Assembly (NCBI GenBank): GCA_003148945.1
Contig: QGGY01000001.1
Span: 434,001 to 498,000, forward strand
From: Murimonas intestini
Lineage (GTDB): Bacteria; Bacillota; Clostridia; Lachnospirales; Lachnospiraceae
Reading direction: 5' to 3'
Length of the DNA stretch: 64,000 nucleotides
Below are positions 26,785 to 35,185 of the stretch, one piece after another. The position numbers and the translations under genes are program-made. Under the pieces are notes generated by a model. It saw nothing but the letters and a program-made list of their open reading frames with translations. It was not told the origin of the DNA and did not search any database. Positions within the stretch are counted from its first letter, which is position 1, and every line of letters begins with the position of its first letter.

Positions 26785-26976
26785 CTAAAAGCTGTTCCGG
26801 CTTTTGGGCAGCGGCCCGCCCGTCCGGGCCGTTGAGGCATCAGAAAAGGGTTTTTCATCATATCTGTGATCAGTCTCCAGTAATATCTTATCAAGTTCTT
26901 TTTTCGTAACAGTCTCAAATTCACCGGGATAAATGGATTTATACAGTTTTAGCTTTCTAAAAGTTTCGGAATACAT
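26785..26976 (-). CDS. 63-residue protein of unknown function
   Basis: A short frame, MYSETFRKLKLYKSIYPG followed by a charged middle and a basic end (PLPKSRNSF). A very strong AGGAGG sits 9 nt before the ATG and supports expression. It has no membrane segment or known domain; it could be a small regulatory or toxin-like peptide. Its 3' end overlaps two hairpins (26787-26805 and 26812-26831), so it is convergent with rlmH across a shared terminator. Its upstream region contains the palindrome at 26998-27024. Confidence 0.55.
   Translation of the reverse strand: MYSETFRKLKLYKSIYPGEFETVTKKELDKILLETDHRYDEKPFSDASTARTGGPLPKSRNSF
26787..26805. terminator. convergent terminator after rlmH
   Basis: The arms AAAAGC and GCTTTT with a 7-nt loop are symmetric, giving T runs for both strands. 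A second GC-rich hairpin, CGGCCCG and CGGGCCG (26812-26831), follows. Both lie inside the 3' end of the minus-strand 63-residue gene. Confidence 0.55.
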
Positions 26977-26997
26977 GATTTCCCCTCCTTTTCTTTA

Positions 26998-27024
26998 GTT
27001 ACTGTTTATTCCGTGACCAGTAAC
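26998..27024. repeat. dispersed 27-nt palindromic element, copy A
   Basis: GTTACTG and CAGTAAC flank 13 nt that include CCGTGAC. A copy of the same length with three differences lies at 36529-36555, and a looser relative at 53410-53439. All are intergenic or at gene ends. Confidence 0.6.
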
Positions 27025-27028
27025 TTTC

Positions 27029-27057
27029 TTTACTCCAATCATTTTCTGTATTATAAT
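27029..27057 (+). promoter_or_regulatory. possible promoter upstream of the AraC-family gene
   Basis: TTTACT, a 17-nt spacer and an exact TATAAT. The following 140-nt leader to the gene is very AT-rich with repeated ATAATTATA. TATAAT here can also be read on the other strand. Confidence 0.4.
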
Positions 27058-27206
27058 GTAGCTGTAAAGGCGACGAATAATCATAATATAATTATAATGA
27101 AATAAAGACCATAATTATATAGTATTATAGCCAGATTATATGATTTTATGGCCAGAAAAGTTATTATTCACGGTCCGCCAAAAGCGCAGGGAAAATGGAG
27201 GTACAG

Positions 27207-28097
27207 ATGGAAATCAGAGTCAGGGGGAATCAGCTGGAAGAGATAGAAGGGCTGTATGCAGACTATCCTTATGTGTATCATTATGCGGATTTAAAGGTGA
27301 CAGATATTCCGTGGCACTGGCATGAGGAGCTTGAATTTGACTATGTGGTAAGCGGGAAGGTAAAGCTTGTCACTGCAAATAAGAGCTGTGAATTTGGGAA
27401 AAATGAGGCATTTTTTATCAATAGCAATGTCTTATGTACAATGGAAAATGTCAATGGGAGTGAACCGGCTGTACTTGACTCACATCTGTTTCACCCTATT
27501 TTTCTGGGAGGGCATTTTAAAAGCAGATTTTCTACAAAGTACCTGGATCCCGTCCTTCAGAATAAAAACCTGGATATCTTAGAAATCAGGGGTGGGACAG
27601 GCAGACAGCGGGAGATCCTGACAAAGCTGAAGCAGGCAGCTTATATGCAGAAAACAGAAGATACAGAGTTTCAGACAAGAAACATATTTTCAGATATCTG
27701 GCTGCTTATTCTGGAAGAGATAAAGGAAGTGGAGAGCCGGCAAATGCCTGTAAAGCAGATCAGCCAGGACAGGATACAGACAATGATGTCTTTTATCCAG
27801 CAGAATTATCAAAACAAGGTATCTCTTGCGGATATTGCATTATCTGCAGCAGTCAGCAAGCGTGAGTGCCTCAGGTGTTTTCAGCAGTGCATCAGTACAA
27901 CACCCTATGAATACCTGATGGATTACAGGACCGAGATGGCAGCCAGGCTGTTAAAAACAACAGATGCGCCTGTTACATGGGTGGCTGAACAGACAGGGTT
28001 TTCGAACAGCGCTTATTTTGGAAAGATTTTTAAAAAGGCAAAAGGGCTGACACCGGGTGAATACAGAAAAAAGAATACGCAGAGACCGGGCAAGTGA
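27207..28097 (+). CDS. AraC-family transcriptional regulator with cupin sensor domain
   Basis: 296 residues. The N-terminal cupin (about 25-110) has TDIPWHWHEELEFDYVVSG and GKNEAFFINSNVLC, a typical sugar- or small-molecule-sensing fold. The C-terminal double helix-turn-helix (about 195-290) has VSLADIALSAAVSKRECLRCF and VTWVAEQTGFSNSAYFGKIFK. I chose the ATG at 27207, five bases after GGAGG; another ATG in frame lies at 27195. No metabolic target gene is adjacent: the next gene is convergent secDF and the one behind is a small unknown. The ligand and regulon cannot be inferred from context. Confidence 0.9.
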   Translation: MEIRVRGNQLEEIEGLYADYPYVYHYADLKVTDIPWHWHEELEFDYVVSGKVKLVTANKSCEFGKNEAFFINSNVLCTMENVNGSEPAVLDSHLFHPIFLGGHFKSRFSTKYLDPVLQNKNLDILEIRGGTGRQREILTKLKQAAYMQKTEDTEFQTRNIFSDIWLLILEEIKEVESRQMPVKQISQDRIQTMMSFIQQNYQNKVSLADIALSAAVSKRECLRCFQQCISTTPYEYLMDYRTEMAARLLKTTDAPVTWVAEQTGFSNSAYFGKIFKKAKGLTPGEYRKKNTQRPGK

Positions 28098-28121
28098 TCT
28101 CTGCGTATATAACGTACCTGT

Positions 28122-30293
28122 CTATTTTTTTCTCCTGCTGCGGAATTCTTTCCATGTGACCCAGAGGGGGCCTGCAACACAGACTGATGAATAGCACCCG
28201 CTTATAATGCCCACTAAGAGGGGCAGAGAGAAGATGCGTATAGACTCTATGTGGTAAATGACCGAAAATATAAGTACGACTGCAACACACATTGCCGTGG
28301 TGCATGCCGTCTTCACTGAACGGCCCAGAGTCTCGGTGATGCTCCTGTCAACGAGTCCGCACAGGCTTTCATTCTTTCCGCGGTTACTTTTACAAAGATT
28401 CTCTCTGATCCTGTCATAAAGTACGATAGTATCATTGATAGAGTAGCCTATGATTGTCAGGGTAACCGCAACAAATGCATCATTAACAGGTATTTTAAAG
28501 ACTCCAAATACAAAAAATACCAGCGCTGCATCGTGCATCAGGGCGATCACAGCTGATACGCCCGCTGACAGGCCTGAAAGCGATTTAAAGCGCACCCAGA
28601 TATAGGCGATAATGAATAATGAGGACAGAACGATGGCAATAACTGAATTTTTTAATGCTTTTGCACCAATATACGGTTCCACGGCGAAAGTCTCTGACAG
28701 CTCATATTTAGTCGTTCCGTTCCTGTTGATCTCATCTGTCACCTGTTTCTGCTCTTCAGGGCTGATGCCTTTGTTGCCGGCCAGGGTCAGGACCAGCTTT
28801 TTGTCACCTGTGGCGGTATCCTGTGATGTCTGTACGCTGACAGGGCGTCCCAGAGCCGCGTTTATGCCCTCACTGATCTTGTCTGCGTCAGCATCCCCGG
28901 AATAAGTGTATTTGAGTACTACACCTCCTGTGAACTGTGTGTCCAGCTTCACTCCGTTTATTCCTGTCACGGCAGCTCCTGCTATAAGGACACAGGCTGT
29001 GAACAGAAAGATCCATTTTCTTTTAGCTGCGAACTGTATCACTCTGCGTTCTTTTTTTCTGCGGAACAGCTTAATATTGTCGAATTTATTATAGCGTATC
29101 ACGGATTCAAGCATAAATCTGGACATCCATACTCCGGCCAGGAGATTGATAATGACACCTGTCAGAAGTGTATATCCGAAGCTCAGCATTGTGCCTGAGC
29201 CAAATATCATTAATATGACAGCGACAGCGGCAGTTGTCAGATTGCCGTCCAGCACAGATGAAAAGGCATGCTGATATCCTTTTTTTACTGCTGCCCGGAT
29301 ACTTGTACCTTCTTTCAGCTCTTCCCCAATCCGTTCACTGATAATAATATTGGCGTCTACAGCCATTCCCACAGAAAGAATGAGTCCGGCTATGCCCGGC
29401 AGTGTGAGAGTGTACTGGGGAATGGAGAGCGCCAGTATCTGCAGGCACATCTGGAAGATCAGAGTCAGGCAGCTGATGATCCCGGGAAGACGGTAAATAC
29501 TGACCATAAAGATAATGACCAGGATTATAGCTGTTACTGATGCCGTGACCATGGTTTTCAGCGCCTGGCTGCCAAGTGTGGGGCTGATGGTATTGTAATT
29601 ACTAGTCTTCATAGAAAATGGGAGAGCCCCGGAATTAATTTTGTCGGATAGGGCTTTGGCAGCATCGTAGTTTTCCATGCCGTTTATGACAGCCTGGCCT
29701 CCTGTGATGACCTGGTTGACTTTAGGATTAGAGATCATAAGCTCATCCATGTAGATGCCCATCTGCTTTCCAACCAGCTCCTGTGTCGCTTTGGCAAAAG
29801 CTTCGGCGCCTGTCCTGTCAAACTGGAGGGCAACCTCATACTCGCCGGTATCTCTGTTTCTGGTGACAGAACTGTCAGCTACGTTTTCGCCTTCCACGAG
29901 AATATTCCCTTTTGGATCACGGAAGGTGAGCTTTGCCGTCTCGCCCAGCTCTGAGATAGCTGCTTCCGGGTTGAATTCCTTTTCATCTGATTTCCACGGA
30001 AACCTTACGATAATGTGGCCTTCGCTTTTGTCCACAGTGACCTCACGGTCTGTGATGTTTTCAGCATCAAGCCTGCTCTCGATGACATTCCGGGCAGCCT
30101 CCAGCTGCTTTTCAGAGGGGACTTTGGCTGTGCCGGCAGGCTCGAATACGGCTTCCACGCCGCCCCTGATATCGATCCCAAAACGCATGTCCCGGATTCC
30201 CTTGAAATCATCGCCAGCGCCAAAAATGGTAAGCAAAATAAACGCTGCGATCACTGACAGCGCCATCCAGATATGATTTTTTTTATTTTTCAA
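28122..30293 (-). CDS. secDF: fused SecD-SecF protein translocase subunit
   Basis: 723 residues, with SecD and SecF joined in one chain and about 12 membrane segments. The SecD part has the conserved FGIDIRGGVEAVF near residue 38 and a large extracytoplasmic domain, then ILSVGMAVDANIIISERI. The SecF part has LDTQFTGGVVLKYTYSG near residue 450 and GYSINDTIVLYDRIRENL. It uses the proton or sodium gradient to pull secreted proteins across the membrane with SecYEG. The start is TTG at 30293 with GGAGG 9 nt upstream. It lies 47 nt downstream of a small membrane protein gene in the same direction. Fusion is common in Bacillus and clostridia. Confidence 0.95.
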   Translation of the reverse strand: MKNKKNHIWMALSVIAAFILLTIFGAGDDFKGIRDMRFGIDIRGGVEAVFEPAGTAKVPSEKQLEAARNVIESRLDAENITDREVTVDKSEGHIIVRFPWKSDEKEFNPEAAISELGETAKLTFRDPKGNILVEGENVADSSVTRNRDTGEYEVALQFDRTGAEAFAKATQELVGKQMGIYMDELMISNPKVNQVITGGQAVINGMENYDAAKALSDKINSGALPFSMKTSNYNTISPTLGSQALKTMVTASVTAIILVIIFMVSIYRLPGIISCLTLIFQMCLQILALSIPQYTLTLPGIAGLILSVGMAVDANIIISERIGEELKEGTSIRAAVKKGYQHAFSSVLDGNLTTAAVAVILMIFGSGTMLSFGYTLLTGVIINLLAGVWMSRFMLESVIRYNKFDNIKLFRRKKERRVIQFAAKRKWIFLFTACVLIAGAAVTGINGVKLDTQFTGGVVLKYTYSGDADADKISEGINAALGRPVSVQTSQDTATGDKKLVLTLAGNKGISPEEQKQVTDEINRNGTTKYELSETFAVEPYIGAKALKNSVIAIVLSSLFIIAYIWVRFKSLSGLSAGVSAVIALMHDAALVFFVFGVFKIPVNDAFVAVTLTIIGYSINDTIVLYDRIRENLCKSNRGKNESLCGLVDRSITETLGRSVKTACTTAMCVAVVLIFSVIYHIESIRIFSLPLLVGIISGCYSSVCVAGPLWVTWKEFRSRRKK

Positions 30294-30340
30294 TGTACTG
30301 TTCCTCCGTAATATTTACTTTCAAAAATGATCAATATATA

Positions 30341-30760
30341 TCAGAAGAAAACAGCACGTTTTTTGCCATCGGATCTGTGTATGATGCAGACCTGGTTCAT
30401 AAGGCTGCAGGAAAAAATCAGATAAACAGACAGAAACAGGCACAGGACATCCCTGCCCCTCAGGGACAGAAAATGAAATAAGACAACAAATACAGCCGCA
30501 AAAAGCGGATTTTTGATATTTTTCTCTTCCAGGAGGTCTGAGAGCTCCTGGGTGAGTGTCTGGCCCCGCATCAAAACAGAAGGGCTGGAGGGGAAAGAGA
30601 CAGAGGTGATGCCTGAAACATCCAAGCTGCGGGAAGGCACCTGTACAGCCGCAGAGGTTACGTATTTATCAGACATGTTATTCTGCATGTCTGACTTTAT
30701 AAAGAAAAGCAGATAAAACATGAGGAATGCTGTTATAAATAACCAGGCTGCTCTTTTCAT
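30341..30760 (-). CDS. small membrane protein of unknown function upstream of secDF
   Basis: 139 residues from the ATG at 30760, which has AAGGAGGG 5 nt before it; the frame is open from 30808 but without a site. It begins MKRAAWLFITAFLMFYLLFF, a membrane anchor or signal segment. A polar extracytoplasmic part of about 60 residues follows (VTSAAVQVPSRSLDVSG). A second hydrophobic region at about 85-115 (FAAVFVVLFHFLSL and VLCLFLSVYLIFSC) then leads to a short basic tail. I do not recognise a family. It is 47 nt ahead of secDF on the same strand and is likely co-transcribed, so a link to protein export is possible but unproven. Confidence 0.6.
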   Translation of the reverse strand: MKRAAWLFITAFLMFYLLFFIKSDMQNNMSDKYVTSAAVQVPSRSLDVSGITSVSFPSSPSVLMRGQTLTQELSDLLEEKNIKNPLFAAVFVVLFHFLSLRGRDVLCLFLSVYLIFSCSLMNQVCIIHRSDGKKRAVFF

Positions 30761-30886
30761 ATAGACCCTCCTTTCTGCGGCATTACATGTACTTGGACAC
30801 GTATCCATATTCTCCGCACATTATACTTCGTTTTTAAAATATATGCAATTCTTTTATAAGTGAAAGAACGTATATTTGCATTTTGC

Positions 30887-30915
30887 TTGTCTTAATATGC
30901 CGTATGATATATAAT
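30887..30915 (+). promoter_or_regulatory. sigma-A promoter for the tandem GNAT gene
   Basis: TTGTCT (30887-30892), a 17-nt spacer and an exact TATAAT (30910-30915). The expected start near 30922 lies about 7 nt before a perfect hairpin. Confidence 0.72.
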
Positions 30916-30928
30916 TAGAGATACTAAT

Positions 30929-30952
30929 GTGCAGCTTTGGCTGAAGCTGCAC
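30929..30952 (+). promoter_or_regulatory. 5' leader hairpin before the tandem GNAT gene
   Basis: GTGCAGCTT and AAGCTGCAC form a perfect 9-bp stem with a 6-nt loop, placed at the predicted 5' end of the transcript and just before the ribosome binding site GAGGAGGAAG. There is no T run, so it is unlikely to terminate. A 5' stability element is a plausible role. Confidence 0.5.
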
Positions 30953-30976
30953 AGATAAGAGGAGGAAGAAAATAGT

Positions 30977-31816
30977 ATGGAACTTCAGTACAGGGGAATA
31001 ACAGAGAAAGATGCAAAAGCCTTAAAAGTACTGCTGCACAGGGATGAGGATAATATAGGTGATTTTCTGGATGCTGTTGAGAATGAAACAGAATTAATAA
31101 CTGCGGCATATCTTGGCACAGAGCTTGTAGGCGTGATACAGCTGGCTGAGGACATATCCTGCTCGTATCTGGCTATATTTGTAGATCCCGACTGGCGGGG
31201 AAGAGGTATTGGGAGCGAAATGCTTGCATATGCCCAGGAGAGGCTTTACAAATTCGGAACAGAGAGCATTATGACATCGTTTAACAGAAATGACGGCGGT
31301 GCTTTAAGGTTTGCAAGAAAGCACGGTTTTAACAGAAACTTTTCATCGTCATATATGGAATATACAGGCGGCCGGTTTGAGCTGGAGGAGCTTCCTGTCA
31401 GAGGATACAGGGACGATGACTATATAGAAAGCCAGAAACTTATCCAGAAGGCTTTTTATGAGATGAATGTCCGGGTGGGGGATTTTCCGGATGCAAAGAT
31501 AGAGGAGCCAAATGAAGAGGAACAAAGAGACTGGGCTGAAAATGCCTCCGGCAGGTTTGTCTATACAGAGAACGGGCGTATCGCCGGATTTGGACATATA
31601 TCAGATAATGAAATAGAAGGGGTGGCGGTGAGGTCTGATCTTCAGGGACAGGGAATCGGAAGGAAGATGACCATGTATCTTTGTAATCAGATTTTTGACC
31701 GCGGTTATAATTCTGTCATACTCTGGTGCGTGACGGGAAACTATGCCAGGAAACTTTATGACAGCCTTGGATTCCGTGAAAAGTATACGGCAGAATTTGC
31801 CCGGAAGAAGATATAA
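30977..31816 (+). CDS. tandem GNAT N-acetyltransferase
   Basis: 279 residues with two Gcn5-type acetyltransferase domains. Domain 1 (about 1-130) has the acetyl-CoA loop DPDWRGRGIGSEML. Domain 2 (about 140-279) has RSDLQGQGIGRKMT and YARKLYDSLGFRE near the end. In the second domain both P-loop glycines are intact, so at least one active site should work. Such two-domain proteins include mycothiol synthase-like and antibiotic acetyltransferases, but the substrate is not predictable. It has its own promoter and hairpin leader and is followed 4 nt later by a MATE efflux gene, so the two may form a small detoxification unit. Confidence 0.85.
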   Translation: MELQYRGITEKDAKALKVLLHRDEDNIGDFLDAVENETELITAAYLGTELVGVIQLAEDISCSYLAIFVDPDWRGRGIGSEMLAYAQERLYKFGTESIMTSFNRNDGGALRFARKHGFNRNFSSSYMEYTGGRFELEELPVRGYRDDDYIESQKLIQKAFYEMNVRVGDFPDAKIEEPNEEEQRDWAENASGRFVYTENGRIAGFGHISDNEIEGVAVRSDLQGQGIGRKMTMYLCNQIFDRGYNSVILWCVTGNYARKLYDSLGFREKYTAEFARKKI

Positions 31817-31820
31817 AACT

Positions 31821-33158
31821 ATGAACAGAAATCTGACAGAAGGAAAAATAGGAAAATCTCTGGTGCTTTTCAGTCTGCCCATGATACTTGGAAATATGCT
31901 GCAGCAGCTGTATAATGTGGCGGATACTCTCATTGTAGGAAGAACGGTGGGGGCTGCAGCCCTCTCGGCGGTGGGTTCAAGCTATTCGCTTATGGTGCTG
32001 CTGACATCCATTATTATAGGCCTGTGTATGGGCAGCAGTGTAGTTTTTGCCCAGCTGTACGGAGCGCGGCGCATGGATGACCTGAAGACTGGGATCATAA
32101 ATTCCCTTGTGTTTATCTTTATCGTGGCATTTGTGATCATGGCTGCTTCCTTTCTTCTGCTGGACAGTTTTATAGTCTGGCTGAATGTGCCGGCAGAGGC
32201 GGCTGAATTTACCAGAGAATATCTGCGGGTGATCTTTACAGGAATTATGGCGGTCTACGTCTATAATTTTTTTACATCTATATTGAGGAGTATCGGGAAT
32301 ACGGTTGTTCCGCTTATCTTCCTGGCAGTCTCCTCCCTGATGAATATAGCGCTTGATATTATATTTATTGTCTGTTTCCATATGGGAGTCTCAGGCGCTG
32401 CCTGGGCAACGGTTATATCCCAGATCTTTTCAGGCGCGGGTATCATGATCTATTTCTTTAAAAAAGCAAGATGGCTTTGCCCTCAGAAGAAGCACCTGCG
32501 GTACGATAAGGCGCTGCTGTCATATATAATCAGCAACTCATCGCTTACAGCCATCCAGCAGTCAATCATGAATTTTGGCATCCTCATGGTCCAGGGGCTG
32601 GTCAACAGCTTTGGGTTTTATGCCAGTGCCGCGTTTGCAGCTGTTGTAAAGATCGATGCCTTCGCCTACATGCCGGCACAGGATTTCGGCAATGCATTTT
32701 CTACATTTATCGCCCAGAATTACGGCGGTAAGAAAGCCGACAGGATACATAAGGGGACAAGGACGGCCTTTGCCATGTCAGTCATTTTCTGTGCGGCTGC
32801 GTCAGCGTGTGTCTGCATTTTAGCAGAACCCCTCATGCTGATATTTGTAAAAGCTGAGGAGACAGAGATCATACGGATCGGTGTCCAGTATCTGCGGATA
32901 GAAGGGGCTTTTTATGCAGGGATCGGGATACTTTTTCTGCTGTATGGATTTTACCGGGGCCTGGGGCGTGCAGGTATGTCGATCGTTTTGACAGTCATTT
33001 CACTGGGGAGCAGGGTGCTGCTGGCATATGTGCTCTCAGCAGTCCCGTCCATCGGTATGGTTGGGATATGGTGGGCAGTGCCTGTAGGTTGGTTTTTGGC
33101 GGATTGCTTTGGCATATGGTATTTTATCAGAAATAAGTCAGGGCTGCTTTCATGTTGA
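31821..33158 (+). CDS. MATE family efflux transporter
   Basis: 445 residues and 12 membrane segments. The N-terminus ILGNMLQQLYNVADTLIVGRTVGAAALSAVGSS is the typical first-repeat signature of the MATE/DinF-NorM family, and the second half repeats the fold (FGFYASAAFAAVVKIDAFAYMP). It exports organic cations or drugs in exchange for Na+ or H+. I chose the ATG at 31821, shortly after the GNAT stop; the frame stays open upstream inside the GNAT gene. A second MATE gene lies at 35186, and the two are only distantly similar. The substrate is unknown. Confidence 0.9.
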   Translation: MNRNLTEGKIGKSLVLFSLPMILGNMLQQLYNVADTLIVGRTVGAAALSAVGSSYSLMVLLTSIIIGLCMGSSVVFAQLYGARRMDDLKTGIINSLVFIFIVAFVIMAASFLLLDSFIVWLNVPAEAAEFTREYLRVIFTGIMAVYVYNFFTSILRSIGNTVVPLIFLAVSSLMNIALDIIFIVCFHMGVSGAAWATVISQIFSGAGIMIYFFKKARWLCPQKKHLRYDKALLSYIISNSSLTAIQQSIMNFGILMVQGLVNSFGFYASAAFAAVVKIDAFAYMPAQDFGNAFSTFIAQNYGGKKADRIHKGTRTAFAMSVIFCAAASACVCILAEPLMLIFVKAEETEIIRIGVQYLRIEGAFYAGIGILFLLYGFYRGLGRAGMSIVLTVISLGSRVLLAYVLSAVPSIGMVGIWWAVPVGWFLADCFGIWYFIRNKSGLLSC

Positions 33159-33310
33159 CGTTTACACAAATTTGTGGAATTATGTATCAATTATAAAAGG
33201 AAAATAGCTATATTTAATTAAATATCTATGCTATACTTTTTGCAGTGGAACGATTCTGGAATAAGGATTCTGTAATAAGACAAGATATGTTATTGAGAGG
33301 AAGTGGGTAC

Positions 33311-35005
33311 ATGCCGTTTAAACCGCTGCCAATAGGTGTGGACGATTTTGAAGAAATGATTGAAAAAGGGTATTATTATGTAGATAAAACCTTATTTATC
33401 AAGGAATTGCTGGATATGAAAGGCAAAGTGAATCTATTTACCAGGCCGAGACGGTTTGGCAAGACACTGAACTTAAGCATGCTTAAGTGTTTTTTTGAGA
33501 TGAACAGCTATCATGCAGAGAAGTTATTTAGCGGACTGGCTATTATAAATGCAGGATATGAATATACAAAGCATATGTCAGGGTATCCGGTGATCAGCCT
33601 TTCACTGAAATCTATGAAGCAGGCAAGCTATGAATTATCCTATATTCAGATGAAAAAAATGATTGCAGAGGAATTCCGCAGATTAGATTTTGTGTTAGAG
33701 CTTGATAAGCTGACGGAGGCGGAAAAGGTGCGCTTTCGTGCGATCCGTGATGTAGACGGAGCAGACGCAGATTATCTGGATGCACTTAGATTTTTATCTG
33801 CCTGTATGATGAAATGTACGGGCAGGAAAACTATCATTCTGATTGATGAATATGATGTACCATTGGAAAATGCATATTTTGGAGGCTTTTATGATGAAAT
33901 GATTCCTGCAATCCGTTCCTTATTTGAATCTGCACTGAAAACGAATGAAAATTTGGAATTTGCGGTTATCACAGGGTGTCTCAGGATTTCGAAGGAAAGC
34001 ATTTTTACCGGACTGAATAACTTGAAAACCATTTCTATTACAAATCCGACTTATGCGGAGCATTTTGGTTTTACCCAAAAAGAAGTAGAAGAAATGTTAG
34101 AATTTTTCGATAGGATCAATTATGCAGAGACGGTTAAATCCTGGTATAACGGCTATTTCTTTGGGGAAACAGAAGTGTATAATCCTTGGAGCGTGATTAA
34201 TTATGTGGAGCAGATATGGGCACAGGAGGGGGCACTTCCTCAGCCGTTCTGGTCGAATACCAGCTCCAATAGTATAGTTAGGGCGCTGATAGAAGGCGCA
34301 GATTTCCGGGTAAAGCAGGAAGTAGAAGCATTGATTCAAGGGGATAATATAGAAAAGCCTGTCCATGAGGATATCACTTATGATGATATGGAACCGGATA
34401 AATCACAGGATAACCTGTGGAATTTTCTGTTTTTCACAGGTTATTTGAAGAAAACCGGGGAGCGCATGGAAAATAATATACGGTATATTTCCATGAGTAT
34501 CCCAAATGAAGAGGTTCGGTATATTTATATAAACACAGTGTTGTCATGGTTTGAACAAAAAGTAAAAAAGAAAGACTTTTCACAATTTTATAAGAATATG
34601 CTGCAGGGGAATGTACCAGAATTTGAAGATGCCATATCACAGATGCTGAGAGAAGGAATCAGCTTTTATGATACGAAGGAATCTTTTTATCATGGATTTA
34701 TGATGGGCCTGCTGAATGGGATGGAAGATTATTACGCCTATTCAAACAGAGAAGCCGGGGACGGCAGATACGATATTTGCCTCAAGAGCATGGAGGTAAA
34801 GAAGCCGGTTGTTATTCTTGAGTTAAAAGTGGCGGCAAGCTATGCAGATATGGAAACGAAAAGCAGACAGGCGATCGAACAGATTGAAATGAAGAATTAT
34901 GAAGAAGATCTGGTCAGAGATGGGTATACAAAAGTCTTATGCTATGGAATTGCATTCTATAAAAAGAATTGCAGGATAGCTTTGGCCGAAAAGATGATTC
35001 AATGA
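33311..35005 (+). CDS. AAA-ATPase-like / PD-(D/E)XK nuclease-domain protein (DUF1703 type)
   Basis: 564 residues from the ATG at 33311. The frame opens at a GTG at 33245, but a TATACT box at 33232-33237 would put the transcript start almost on that GTG. The N-terminal AAA-like domain starts FKPLPIGVDDFEEMIEKG and YYYVDKTLFI, with the P-loop variant RPRRFGKTLNLSML and a Walker B-like TIILIDEYDVPLENA. The C-terminal domain (about 440-560) has YDICLKSMEVKKPVVILELKV, a PD-(D/E)XK nuclease-like core. These multi-copy proteins are common in gut Bacteroidetes and Clostridia, spread horizontally and have no settled function. Its base composition looks more AT-rich than its neighbours. Confidence 0.85.
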   Translation: MPFKPLPIGVDDFEEMIEKGYYYVDKTLFIKELLDMKGKVNLFTRPRRFGKTLNLSMLKCFFEMNSYHAEKLFSGLAIINAGYEYTKHMSGYPVISLSLKSMKQASYELSYIQMKKMIAEEFRRLDFVLELDKLTEAEKVRFRAIRDVDGADADYLDALRFLSACMMKCTGRKTIILIDEYDVPLENAYFGGFYDEMIPAIRSLFESALKTNENLEFAVITGCLRISKESIFTGLNNLKTISITNPTYAEHFGFTQKEVEEMLEFFDRINYAETVKSWYNGYFFGETEVYNPWSVINYVEQIWAQEGALPQPFWSNTSSNSIVRALIEGADFRVKQEVEALIQGDNIEKPVHEDITYDDMEPDKSQDNLWNFLFFTGYLKKTGERMENNIRYISMSIPNEEVRYIYINTVLSWFEQKVKKKDFSQFYKNMLQGNVPEFEDAISQMLREGISFYDTKESFYHGFMMGLLNGMEDYYAYSNREAGDGRYDICLKSMEVKKPVVILELKVAASYADMETKSRQAIEQIEMKNYEEDLVRDGYTKVLCYGIAFYKKNCRIALAEKMIQ

Positions 35006-35112
35006 TTGATGCTCTGAAAGCGAAAAGAAACAAAGGAAGATCATTGACATTTTTTATAAACAATGATATTGTATATAACTGCAAAAGGGAAATAATAATA
35101 GCAGGTCAAAAG

Positions 35113-35163
35113 ACTATAAGTTTTTCTGTTTCTGAGATAAACAGAGGACTTATAGTTTTTTTT
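35113..35163 (+). terminator. intrinsic terminator upstream of the second MATE gene
   Basis: The outer arms ACTATAAG and CTTATAGT and the inner arms TCTGTTT and AAACAGA form a long two-part stem, followed by a run of eight T. It lies about 110 nt after the DUF1703-type gene and 22 nt before the MATE start. It could end the former or act as an attenuator for the latter. Confidence 0.82.
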
Positions 35164-35185
35164 CGCAATTGACAAGGAGGTATAT

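Noticed and set aside
34969-35172. 67-codon frame after the DUF1703-type gene
   Set aside because: It overlaps the end of that gene in another frame and runs through the terminator; no ribosome site.
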